Shown here one piece after another: positions 1 through 6,822 of a stretch of 10,117 bases of DNA (positions are counted from its first letter, which is position 1; every line of letters begins with the position of its first letter). The DNA is from Candidatus Rokuibacteriota bacterium (lineage in GTDB: Bacteria; Methylomirabilota; Methylomirabilia; Rokubacteriales; CSP1-6), in assembly GCA_016206385.1 (NCBI GenBank), contig JACQRS010000275.1, forward strand, positions 1 through 10,117. The letters are read 5' to 3'. The position numbers and the translations under genes were made by a program. The notes under the pieces were generated by a model. The model worked only from the letters and a program-made list of their open reading frames with translations, ran no database searches and had not been told where the DNA came from.

Positions 1-1248
1 CTCGAGACCGTGGTGGACCGGGCGCTGGCCATCGCCCGGAGCGAGCCGTCTGGTCCCGTGTACCTGACGCTTCCCCGCGAGGTGCTGGCCGAGCGGCTCG
101 AGCAGATCGAATACGCCGATCCGCCCCGCCTGGTTGACAGCGGCGCCGCGGCCCCGCCTCCCGAAATCGTGGTTCAGGCGGCCAGGATCCTGGCGACGGC
201 GAAGAACCCGATCGTGATCGTCAAGGCCTCCGGGCGCGACCCGGAGGCGGTGAGCCCGCTCGTGGCGCTGGCCGAGGCCCTCGGGATGCCTGTCTTCGAT
301 CAGTGGCACACCCACGTGAACTTCCCCCAGAGCCACGCGCTCCACGCCGGCTACGACCCGACGCCGCACCTCGGCGAAGCCGACGTCATCGTCGCGGTCG
401 AGTCCGACGTTCCGTGGTTCCCGAAGCTCAAGGCGCCGCGGCCCGAGACTACCGTCATCCAGATCGCCCAGGACCCGCTCTTCTCGCGCTACCCGATCCG
501 CGGCTTCCCCGTGGACGTGGCGCTGGCGGGAACGCCGCGGCTGACGCTGACGGCGCTCGCTGAGGCGGTGAGAAGAGCGGGGGTTGACGTGCAAACTGTG
601 AGTTCGCGCCGGGGCCGCTGGGAAGGCGAGCACCGGCGGCTTCGGGAGGCGTGGGCGACTGCGGCTCGGGCGATCCAGAGCGATCGCCCCATCGACATGG
701 CCTGGCTCTCCCGCTGCATAGGGAACCTCCTGGATGGAGAGACGCTCGTCATCAACGAGTACGACCTGGAGCCGACCCAGACCTGCTTTACGGCGCCGGG
801 GACCTACTTCGCCGCCTCTCCCGCGGCAGGGCTCGGCTGGGGGCTCGGCGCGGCCCTGGGGGCGAAGCTCGCCCTCCCGGAGAAGACGGTGATCTGCTGC
901 GTGGGGGACGGCTCCTATATTTTCGGCTCCCCCACGGCGGCCCACTTCGTCGCCCGCGCCTATCACCTGCCTGTCCTCTTCGTCGTCTTCAACAACCGCG
1001 CCTGGAACGCGGTGAAGCGCGCCACCCGCTCCTATGCCCCCGACGGCTGGGCGGTGAGGACCGGCTCGATGCCGATGAGCGAGCTGGAGCCTGCCCCTGA
1101 CTACGAGCTGGTCTGCCAGGCGTCCGGTGGTTACGGCGAGCGAGTCGAGGATCCAGCGCGGCTGCCCGAGGCGCTTGGCCGCGCCCTCCGCGTGGTTCGC
1201 GAGGACAAGCGCCAGGCGCTCCTTAACGTGATCTGCAAGAAGCCATGA
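1..1248 (+). CDS. ThDP-dependent 2-oxo-acid decarboxylase/acetolactate synthase-like enzyme (5' partial)
   Basis: This is the C-terminal part of a thiamine-diphosphate enzyme; the frame is open from base 1 and the true start lies upstream. The first ~30 residues look like the end of the pyrimidine-binding domain. A central domain follows (about 50-185), then the diphosphate-binding domain (about 235-416). The ThDP/Mg motif is visible as GDG at residues 302-304 of the fragment and NN at 331-332. A PGTYFAASPAAGLGW stretch at 266-280 resembles benzoylformate decarboxylase (PGSYYFCAAGGLGF) more than acetolactate synthase. Family members are about 550 residues long, so roughly 130-150 residues, including the catalytic Glu, are missing. 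The stop overlaps the next start (ATGA, 1245-1248). A role in decarboxylating a 2-oxo acid or making an acyloin is inferred; the substrate is not visible. The family call is secure, the exact activity is not. Confidence 0.9.
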   Translation, partial: LETVVDRALAIARSEPSGPVYLTLPREVLAERLEQIEYADPPRLVDSGAAAPPPEIVVQAARILATAKNPIVIVKASGRDPEAVSPLVALAEALGMPVFDQWHTHVNFPQSHALHAGYDPTPHLGEADVIVAVESDVPWFPKLKAPRPETTVIQIAQDPLFSRYPIRGFPVDVALAGTPRLTLTALAEAVRRAGVDVQTVSSRRGRWEGEHRRLREAWATAARAIQSDRPIDMAWLSRCIGNLLDGETLVINEYDLEPTQTCFTAPGTYFAASPAAGLGWGLGAALGAKLALPEKTVICCVGDGSYIFGSPTAAHFVARAYHLPVLFVVFNNRAWNAVKRATRSYAPDGWAVRTGSMPMSELEPAPDYELVCQASGGYGERVEDPARLPEALGRALRVVREDKRQALLNVICKKP

Positions 1249-2252
1249 GAATCCTGGCAACCGGACCGAGCGGTCCCCTCGAGGAGCTGAACCGGCTCAG
1301 CGAAGCGGGCCACGATGTCGTGGCCGGGCGGCTGCTCGATCAGCCTGGACGCAAGCCCTACACGGAGGCCGAGCTGATCGAGGCGAGCCGGGAGGTGGAG
1401 GTCATCCTCGCCTCCCACCTCGAGGCGATCACCGACCGTGTTCTTGAGGGGGCCAGCTCGCTCAGGCTCGTCGTGGTGCCGTTCATCGGCACCGACAAGA
1501 TCGACGTGGCCACGGCCAGCCGGCTCGGGGTCCTCGTGGCCAACAGCCCCACTCGCGAGAACTTCGTCTCCGTCGCCGAGGCCACGATCGGCCTCAGCAT
1601 CATGCTGCTCAAGCGCATCAAGCACAACGAGGCCAAGCTCCGCGCCGGCAAGTGGGCCGCGCGCGAGGATCGGGGCGATTTTCTCTTCGGCAAGACGGTC
1701 GGGATCGTGGGGCTCGGCCGGGTCGGCTCGCGGGTGGCGCGGCGGCTCACCGGCTGGGACGCCCGGCTCATCGGCTTCGACCCGTACGTGTCGCCCGCCT
1801 CGGCCCTCGGCCTCGGCGTCACCCTGGTGGACTTCTCCACGCTCCTGGCCGAGGCCGATGTGGTCACGCTCCACGCGGTCCTCACCGACGAGACGCGCGG
1901 GCTGATCGGCGAGAAGGAGCTGAGGCGGATGAAACCCAGCGCCCTCCTCATCAACACCGCGCGCGGAGAACTGGTAGACGAGGAGGCCCTGGCCCGGGCC
2001 CTCAACGAAGGATGGATCGCAGGAGCGGCCCTCGACACCTTCGCCGAGGAGCCGTTGCCGATGGGAAGCCCGCTCAGGGCTGTGGACCCTGAGCGGCTGA
2101 TCCTGACCCCCCACAACGTCGCGCACAGCGAGGCCAGCCGGCGGGCAGGTTTCAGGCTGGCGCTCGAGCAGATCCTCGCCGCGGGGCGGGGCGAGGTGCC
2201 CGCTCATGTGGTGAACCCCGAGGCGATCTCCCGCTGGGGCACCCGGCGATGA
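1245..2252 (+). CDS. NAD-dependent D-2-hydroxyacid dehydrogenase (phosphoglycerate dehydrogenase-like)
   Basis: This 335-residue cytosolic oxidoreductase belongs to the D-isomer-specific 2-hydroxyacid dehydrogenase family, which interconverts 2-oxo acids and D-2-hydroxy acids. The Rossmann motif GLGRVG is at 156-161. An Asp at 179 ends the second strand (GFDP), which favours NAD over NADP. The catalytic triad is complete: Arg240 (NTARGELVDE), Glu269 (DTFAEEP) and His290 (TPHNVAHS). The protein lacks the C-terminal ACT or ASB regulatory domains of long serine-pathway SerA enzymes, so a catabolic role or another substrate is more likely than serine synthesis. The start is set by the ATGA overlap with the preceding ThDP enzyme gene, and its own stop overlaps the permease start in the same way (2249-2252), so the three are probably translationally coupled. 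The family is certain; 3-phosphoglycerate as substrate is doubtful. Confidence 0.93.
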   Translation: MRILATGPSGPLEELNRLSEAGHDVVAGRLLDQPGRKPYTEAELIEASREVEVILASHLEAITDRVLEGASSLRLVVVPFIGTDKIDVATASRLGVLVANSPTRENFVSVAEATIGLSIMLLKRIKHNEAKLRAGKWAAREDRGDFLFGKTVGIVGLGRVGSRVARRLTGWDARLIGFDPYVSPASALGLGVTLVDFSTLLAEADVVTLHAVLTDETRGLIGEKELRRMKPSALLINTARGELVDEEALARALNEGWIAGAALDTFAEEPLPMGSPLRAVDPERLILTPHNVAHSEASRRAGFRLALEQILAAGRGEVPAHVVNPEAISRWGTRR

Positions 2253-3073
2253 GCGAGGAGGCGTGGCGCGCGGCGGAAGGCGCATCCCGGCTCAGAACCT
2301 TCTACGCGAAGCACGACGCGCTCCTGATCGGCATCGGCACGGTGCTGGTCTTCCTCCTGGGCTGGGAGACCGCGGCCCGGAGCGGTGTCGTCAACCCGCT
2401 CTTCACCTCCGCTCCGACCCGCATCGTCCGCGCCGGCTACCGGCTCTGGGCCGAGGGCGACCTCTGGCGCCACATTCAGGTGAGCGGAACGGAATTCCTC
2501 GCCGGCTACCTCATGGCCATCGGTGTGGCGATTCCCCTCGGGCTGGCCGTCGGCTGGTACAAGCGGCTCTACTTCTGCCTGGCCCCCTTCATCGACGCGC
2601 TGAACGCCGTGCCCCGCGTGGCGCTCCTCCCGCTCATCGTGATCTGGTTCGGCATCGGAATCTGGTCGAAGATCGTGGTGGTCTTCCTGGGTGCCGTCAT
2701 TCCCCTGCTGATCAACACCTTCTCGGGCGTCAAGATCACCGAGGTGCGCTTCCTCAAGGTGGCCCGGAGCTTCGGGGCCTCCGAGCTGAGGATCTTCTGG
2801 ACCGTGGTCCTCCCGGGCACGGTGCCCTTCATCTTCACCGGGCTCAAGTATGCGGCCGGCCGCGCGCTTCTCGGCGTGGTGGTGGGCGAGCTCTATGCCG
2901 CCACAGCCGGGATCGGGTATCTCATTACCGTGGCCGGATCGAGCTTTCAAACCGACACCGTCTTCGTCGGGATCCTGAGCATCACCATCGCGGGCGTGCT
3001 CTCGGTGGAGCTGCTCAACCGCCTCGAGCGCCGCTTCGACCGGTGGCGCCCGGACGCCCGCTCCAGACCGTAG
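2249..3073 (+). CDS. ABC transporter permease, SsuC/TauC-like (first of two)
   Basis: This 274-residue inner-membrane protein is of the binding-protein-dependent transport permease type. About six hydrophobic segments can be read, near 25-40, 82-102, 115-133, 142-158, 192-212 and 237-255. The cytoplasmic EAA-type coupling loop is at about 171-190 (VARSFGASELRIFWTVVLPG), where it should dock onto the ATPase. This arrangement matches importers of the nitrate/sulfonate/taurine/pyrimidine-precursor class (SsuC, TauC, ThiX relatives). The start overlaps the stop of the dehydrogenase gene (ATGA), and the second permease begins 7 bases after its stop. Over their C-terminal ~145 residues the two permeases are about 60% identical by eye, so they probably form a heterodimeric channel. 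The substrate cannot be read from the permease. Confidence 0.93.
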   Translation: MSEEAWRAAEGASRLRTFYAKHDALLIGIGTVLVFLLGWETAARSGVVNPLFTSAPTRIVRAGYRLWAEGDLWRHIQVSGTEFLAGYLMAIGVAIPLGLAVGWYKRLYFCLAPFIDALNAVPRVALLPLIVIWFGIGIWSKIVVVFLGAVIPLLINTFSGVKITEVRFLKVARSFGASELRIFWTVVLPGTVPFIFTGLKYAAGRALLGVVVGELYAATAGIGYLITVAGSSFQTDTVFVGILSITIAGVLSVELLNRLERRFDRWRPDARSRP

Positions 3074-3080
3074 GGCCGGC

Positions 3081-3881
3081 ATGCCCTCCGCGCGCGGCTT
3101 CTATCTCGAGAACGAGCGGGCCGTCCTGGGGATGGCCACCGTCGCCTTCGTCCTCGTGGTGTGGGAGGGGCTGACCCGAGGGTGGTGGCTCTGGCGGATC
3201 GAACCCATCTTCCTCTCCGCTCCCACCGCCATCGCGCGGACAGCGGTCCAGCTCTTTGCCACGGGCGAGATATGGGCCGACCTGGGCGTGAGCGGCCTCG
3301 AGTTCCTCCTCGGCTTCGTCACGGCGGTCGTCGCAGGAATCGCCCTGGGGCTCGCGGCGGGGTGGCACCGGCAGACCGCCTTCGCCCTGGGCCCGTTCTT
3401 CTCCGCCCTGAACGCCACGCCCCGCGTCGCGCTCCTGCCGCTGATCATCATGTGGGTGGGAATCGGGATCTGGTCGAAGGTGCTGGTCGTCTTCCTCGGA
3501 GCGGTCGTCCCCGTCTACCTCAATGCGGTGGCCGGGGTCCGCACGGCTGACCCCCGGCTTCTCACGGTCGCGCGCAGTTTCGGGTCCTCCACGCCGCGGG
3601 TCTTCTGGGCCGTCGTCCTCCCCGGCGCCGTGCCCTTTCTCCTGACCGGCCTCCGCCTGGGCGTGGGACGGGCCATGGTCGGGATCGTGGTGGGCGAGCT
3701 CTACGCGGCCACGGCGGGCGTGGGCTTCATGATCACGGTGGCGGGGGCGACGTTCCAGACGGACAAGGTGTTCGTCGGCGTGATCCTGATCGCGCTGGCC
3801 GGCGGGCTCATGATCGAAAGCCTGACGCGTATCGAGCGGCGCGTCGAGACATGGCGCGTCAAGGTGGGCGCGGCGGCGTAG
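3081..3881 (+). CDS. ABC transporter permease, SsuC/TauC-like (second of two)
   Basis: This 266-residue inner-membrane permease is a paralogue of the one just upstream and has the same order of hydrophobic segments. The EAA loop is at about 163-182 (VARSFGSSTPRVFWAVVLPG). Blocks shared nearly unchanged with its neighbour include RVALLPLI, GIGIWSK, VVGELYAATAG and ITVAG; the N-terminal ~35 residues have diverged. The gene starts at ATG 3081, 7 bases after the previous stop, with only a weak purine-rich stretch (GGGCCGG) in front, so translation probably depends on coupling. The ATPase gene follows after 8 bases. Most SsuC/TauC-type importers use one permease as a homodimer, so two copies in tandem suggest a heterodimer produced by local duplication. 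Function as a permease is secure; the pairing is inference. Confidence 0.93.
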   Translation: MPSARGFYLENERAVLGMATVAFVLVVWEGLTRGWWLWRIEPIFLSAPTAIARTAVQLFATGEIWADLGVSGLEFLLGFVTAVVAGIALGLAAGWHRQTAFALGPFFSALNATPRVALLPLIIMWVGIGIWSKVLVVFLGAVVPVYLNAVAGVRTADPRLLTVARSFGSSTPRVFWAVVLPGAVPFLLTGLRLGVGRAMVGIVVGELYAATAGVGFMITVAGATFQTDKVFVGVILIALAGGLMIESLTRIERRVETWRVKVGAAA

Positions 3882-3889
3882 GCCCGACC

Positions 3890-4726
3890 ATGGCCGTCAA
3901 GCTGGAAGCAAAGGGAGTCTGCGTCGAGTACTACCAGCCACGAACCGAGAACCGCCTCCTGGCCGTGGACGACGTCACCCTCCACGTGATGGACGGCGAG
4001 TTCGTCTCCATTGTCGGACCGTCGGGGTGCGGCAAGACCACCTTCCTGGGCGTGGTGGACGGCCTCATTCCGGCCAGCACCGGGCGGATCCTGATCGACG
4101 GCAAGCTCGTCACCGGGCCGGGCCGGGACCGCGCGGTCGTGTTCCAGGACGCCTCGCTCCTCCCGTGGCGCACCGTGCTCGGCAACGTCCTGTACGGCCT
4201 GGAGTGCCAGGGGATCAACTCCCGCCAGGCGCGCGAGCGCGCGCGGCACTTCGTCGAGATGGTGGGGCTCCAGGGCTTCGAGCATCACTACCCGCACGAG
4301 CTATCGGGCGGGATGCAGCAGCGGGTCAACCTCGCGCGCGCGCTGGTCGTGGATCCCGAGATCCTGCTCATGGACGAGCCCTTCGCCGCGCTGGATGCCC
4401 AGACGCGCGAGGTGATGCAGGAAGAGCTGCTCGACATCTGGCGCCGGGCGAAGAAAACCGTGCTCTTCGTCACCCATCAGATCGGCGAAGCGATCTACCT
4501 CTCCGACCGCGTCATCGTCTTCACCGCGCGGCCGGGGCGGGTCAAGGACACCGTCCCGGTCGAGATCGAACGGCCCCGGAAGCTGGCGGTCAAGCGCGAC
4601 CCGCGCTTTCTGAAGCTGGAGGACCAGGTGTGGGAGCTCATCGAGACCGAGGTCAAGAAGACCATGCTGACTGACCGGTCGGTCCGGAGCCTCCCGACGG
4701 ATGCCCAGCGCGATGCGGGAACCTGA
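3890..4726 (+). CDS. ABC transporter ATP-binding protein, SsuB/TauB-like
   Basis: This 278-residue cytosolic ATPase powers the importer. All nucleotide-binding motifs are intact: Walker A GPSGCGKTT (43-51), Q-loop Gln86 in VVFQDASLLPW, signature LSGGMQQR (138-145), Walker B ILLMDEP with catalytic Glu163, D-loop ALDA (167-170) and switch His196. The LLPW sequence after the Q-loop is common in the nitrate/sulfonate/taurine subfamily and fits the neighbouring permeases. I chose ATG 3890, which lies 8 bases after the permease stop and begins just before the first strand. An in-frame ATG at 3851 would add 13 Gly/Arg-rich residues overlapping the permease; neither has a good ribosome-binding site. 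The ~60 residues after the switch His contain no regulatory domain that I recognise. Confidence 0.95.
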   Translation: MAVKLEAKGVCVEYYQPRTENRLLAVDDVTLHVMDGEFVSIVGPSGCGKTTFLGVVDGLIPASTGRILIDGKLVTGPGRDRAVVFQDASLLPWRTVLGNVLYGLECQGINSRQARERARHFVEMVGLQGFEHHYPHELSGGMQQRVNLARALVVDPEILLMDEPFAALDAQTREVMQEELLDIWRRAKKTVLFVTHQIGEAIYLSDRVIVFTARPGRVKDTVPVEIERPRKLAVKRDPRFLKLEDQVWELIETEVKKTMLTDRSVRSLPTDAQRDAGT

Positions 4727-4729
4727 GCC

Positions 4730-4747
4730 GGCGCGGGACGACGCGCC
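4730..4747 (+). other. Short GC hairpin between ATPase and binding-protein genes
   Basis: GGCGCG at 4730-4735 can pair with CGCGCC at 4742-4747 around a 6-base loop, just after the ATPase stop. No T-run follows, so it does not look like an intrinsic terminator. In ABC operons such inter-cistronic stems can act as mRNA stabilisers or attenuators that adjust the binding-protein level. In DNA this GC-rich, a 6-bp stem can easily arise by chance. Confidence 0.3.
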
Positions 4748-4781
4748 CCGCCTGATGCACTCCGCGCGCGGGCGGCGAACG

Positions 4782-4789
4782 AAAGGAGG
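4782..4789 (+). promoter_or_regulatory. Strong ribosome-binding site of the substrate-binding protein gene
   Basis: AAAGGAGG lies 4 bases before ATG 4794, a near-perfect Shine-Dalgarno sequence and much better than those of the preceding permease and ATPase genes. It decides the start of the binding protein: the more upstream in-frame ATG at 4701 would lie inside the ATPase gene and would place 31 charged residues before the signal peptide. Confidence 0.8.
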
Positions 4790-4793
4790 CGCC

Positions 4794-5756
4794 ATGGGCC
4801 ATCGGAGATTGCTCGCTTTGGTAGTCGCGCTCGGCCTCGTCTCGGGCGCCGGGCCGGGGATCACCGCCGAGAAGGTGACCGTGGGCCTGACCTCGCTTTC
4901 GCCCGCGGCCATGCCGATCTTCGTCGCCAGGGACAAGGGGTTCTTCGAGGCCGAGGGGTTGGAGGTCACCACGCCGGTCTTCAAGAGCGGGACGGAGAAC
5001 ACCCAGGCGGTCATCGCCGGCGAGGTTCACATCGCGTTCGGCTCCATCACCGAGGTCCTGAACCTCAGAAAGGCCAAGCTGGACGGCCGCTATTTCTGGG
5101 GGATCTCCAACTTCATGCCGTTCAAGCTCTACGCCCACCCGTCCATCAAGTCCCCCCTGGAGCTGAAGGGCAAGAAGCTGGCGATCAGCAACTTCGGCGC
5201 CCAGTCCGACTACCTGACCCAGTTCACGCTCCGCCACTTCGGCGTCGAGCCCATCAAGGAAGCGGCCATCCTCCCCATCGGCTCCACGCCCGCCCGCTAC
5301 GCCGCGCTCAAGTCCGGTCGCGTGGACGCCACGATCATGTGGTTCCCCCACACGCTGATCGCCGAGAAGGACGGCTTCAAGATGCTGGTGGACCTGAACG
5401 ACCTGATCCCCGACTGGGGCTACCTCGGCTACTACGCGAAGATCGAGTACCTGAAGAGTCGGCGGGAAACCGTGCTCCGCTATCTGCGCGCCCACACCCG
5501 GGCGATCCGGGAGGTGAACGCCAACCCGCAGCTCGGGATCGAGATGCTGAAAAAACATCTGAAGTACGATCAGGCGGTCGCGGAAGCCGGCTACAAGGAA
5601 TTCGTCAAGTCATTTGCCGCGGACGGCCGGCTGCCGGTGAAAGGGTTCGAGTTCCTCCTCGCCGAGGAGGAAAAGGCCGGGAAGCTCAAGGAGAAGCTCG
5701 CCGTGGCAGACCTCATCGAAGAGGAGTTCGTCAAAACCTTCCGAGGGACCCGCTAG
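4794..5756 (+). CDS. ABC transporter substrate-binding protein, NMT1/SsuA-like
   Basis: This 320-residue protein should be exported and capture the substrate for the two permeases and ATPase upstream. The N-terminus is a classic Sec signal: basic MGHRR, a hydrophobic core to about residue 20, and a probable signal peptidase I site at ITA-EK (24-27). There is no lipobox Cys, so in a Gram-negative cell it would be periplasmic. The mature chain has NMT1/SsuA landmarks: an early strand (VTVGLTSLS), FVARDKGFFEAEGLEV (43-58), the first-lobe AGEVHIAFGS (75-84), and STPARYAALKSGRVDATIM in the second lobe (164-182). The family binds nitrate, alkanesulfonates, taurine, thiamine-pyrimidine precursors or aromatic carboxylates. 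The ligand here is unknown; the downstream catabolic genes suggest an organic anion. It is encoded last in the transporter set, 67 bases after the ATPase gene. Confidence 0.92.
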   Translation: MGHRRLLALVVALGLVSGAGPGITAEKVTVGLTSLSPAAMPIFVARDKGFFEAEGLEVTTPVFKSGTENTQAVIAGEVHIAFGSITEVLNLRKAKLDGRYFWGISNFMPFKLYAHPSIKSPLELKGKKLAISNFGAQSDYLTQFTLRHFGVEPIKEAAILPIGSTPARYAALKSGRVDATIMWFPHTLIAEKDGFKMLVDLNDLIPDWGYLGYYAKIEYLKSRRETVLRYLRAHTRAIREVNANPQLGIEMLKKHLKYDQAVAEAGYKEFVKSFAADGRLPVKGFEFLLAEEEKAGKLKEKLAVADLIEEEFVKTFRGTR

Positions 5757-5767
5757 GTGGTCCGCGT

Positions 5768-5775
5768 GGAGGGAG
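5768..5775 (+). promoter_or_regulatory. Ribosome-binding site fixing the amidohydrolase start
   Basis: GGAGGGAG ends 4 bases before ATG 5780. It selects this start over the in-frame open stretch reaching back to 5339, which lies inside the binding-protein gene and encodes low-complexity Arg/Gly-rich sequence. The protein from 5780 opens directly with the family metal motif. Confidence 0.75.
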
Positions 5776-5779
5776 CACC

Positions 5780-6793
5780 ATGACGACGATCATTGACGCG
5801 GATGGTCACGTGACAGAGACGAACGAGCAGCTCGCCAAGTATCTGGACGAGCCCTACCGGCGGCGACCCCTCGTCTCTCCGCTCTTTCCGTCGGACGGCT
5901 GGGACCGGCGGCTTCTGGGAAGCCTCGGGGACTGGGCGTCGGATGCCGGAGCCTGGCTCACGGCGCTCGACCGGGGCGGCGTCGAAGCCACCGTGCTCTA
6001 TCCGACCTTGGGCCTGTTCATGAGCTTTCTGAAGGATCGGGACTGGGCCGTCGCCCTCTGCCGGGCGTACAACTCGTTCATCGCCGAAGAGTTCGTCCAG
6101 GTGAGCCCGCGGCTCAAGGGAGTCGCGCTGCTGCCGATCCAGGATCCGGACGCTGCGGCAGTCGAACTTCGAAGGGCCGTGAGCGAGCTCGGCCTCGTGG
6201 GCGGAATGCTGGCCGCTGACGGCAGCCACCTCCTGGGCGATCAGCGGTTCACGCCCATCTACGAGGAGGCGCAGCGCCTCGACGTGATGCTGGGTGTCCA
6301 CGCTTCAGGCTCCCACCTGGGCGGCGCCGGCGTGGACCTCTTCCCGCGCTTCATCCAGGCCCACACCTGTTCTCACCCCTTCGGCCAGATGCGCCAGCTC
6401 ACCTCGATGATCTTCGAGGGGATCCCCGAGCGCTTCCCGCGCCTCCGCCTGGCTTTCCTGGAGGCGGGGGCCGGCTGGGTCCCCTACTGGATGGAGCGGA
6501 TGGATGACGAGTACGCCAAGCGCGGGGAGGCTGAGGCGCCGGCCCTCAGGAAGAAACCGAGCGACTACGTGAGGACGGGGACGATCTACTTCTCCTGCGA
6601 GGCTGACGAGTGGCTGCTGCCCCAGGCCCTCCGGCTCGTCGGCGAGGACAAGATCGTCTATGCCTCCGACTTCCCCCACTGGGACCACAGCTACCCGGGG
6701 TCCATCGAGGAGATCCGAAGCCGCGGCGACCTGACCGAGGTGCAGAAGCGGAAGGTGCTCGGCGACAACGCCCGGCGCCTGTACAAGCTCTAG
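5780..6793 (+). CDS. Amidohydrolase-2 family metal-dependent hydrolase/decarboxylase
   Basis: This 337-residue cytosolic protein is a TIM-barrel enzyme of the amidohydrolase-2 group, related to ACMSD and resorcylate or vanillate-type decarboxylases. It opens with IDADGHVTE (5-13), the metal-binding first strand. Further landmarks are GVHASGSH (172-179) with His174, FLEAGAGWVPYWMERMDDEY (226-245), and YASDFPHWD with the catalytic Asp297. Compared with ACMSD, the first His of the HxH pair is Asp8 and the usual barrel His is replaced by Glu228, while His10, His174 and Asp297 are kept. Such variation is known among the family's decarboxylases and hydrolases. The gene begins 23 bases after the binding-protein gene with a good ribosome-binding site, suggesting that it acts on the imported compound or a product of it. 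Reaction and substrate are not determinable; decarboxylation or C-C/C-N hydrolysis are the main options. Confidence 0.9.
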   Translation: MTTIIDADGHVTETNEQLAKYLDEPYRRRPLVSPLFPSDGWDRRLLGSLGDWASDAGAWLTALDRGGVEATVLYPTLGLFMSFLKDRDWAVALCRAYNSFIAEEFVQVSPRLKGVALLPIQDPDAAAVELRRAVSELGLVGGMLAADGSHLLGDQRFTPIYEEAQRLDVMLGVHASGSHLGGAGVDLFPRFIQAHTCSHPFGQMRQLTSMIFEGIPERFPRLRLAFLEAGAGWVPYWMERMDDEYAKRGEAEAPALRKKPSDYVRTGTIYFSCEADEWLLPQALRLVGEDKIVYASDFPHWDHSYPGSIEEIRSRGDLTEVQKRKVLGDNARRLYKL

Positions 6794-6807
6794 CAACCGT
6801 TCCATCG

Positions 6808-6816
6808 AAAAGGAGG
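6808..6816 (+). promoter_or_regulatory. Ribosome-binding site fixing the membrane-protein start
   Basis: AAAAGGAGG stands 6 bases before ATG 6823. It shows that the small membrane-protein gene starts here and not at the in-frame ATG at 6610, which lies inside the amidohydrolase gene. Confidence 0.78.
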
Positions 6817-6822
6817 CTGACT

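Noticed and set aside
1131..2285. Long minus-strand open frame opposite the dehydrogenase gene
   Set aside because: Translation is rich in Arg, Gly, Pro, Glu and His with no domain; it is the GC-driven shadow of a well-supported plus-strand enzyme.
2204..3082. Minus-strand open frame opposite the first permease
   Set aside because: Low-complexity charged product antiparallel to a clear membrane protein; no ribosome-binding site or family match seen.
5339..5779. N-terminal extension of the amidohydrolase frame upstream of 5780
   Set aside because: It overlaps the binding-protein gene in another frame, gives Arg/Gly-rich sequence, and a strong ribosome-binding site precedes ATG 5780.
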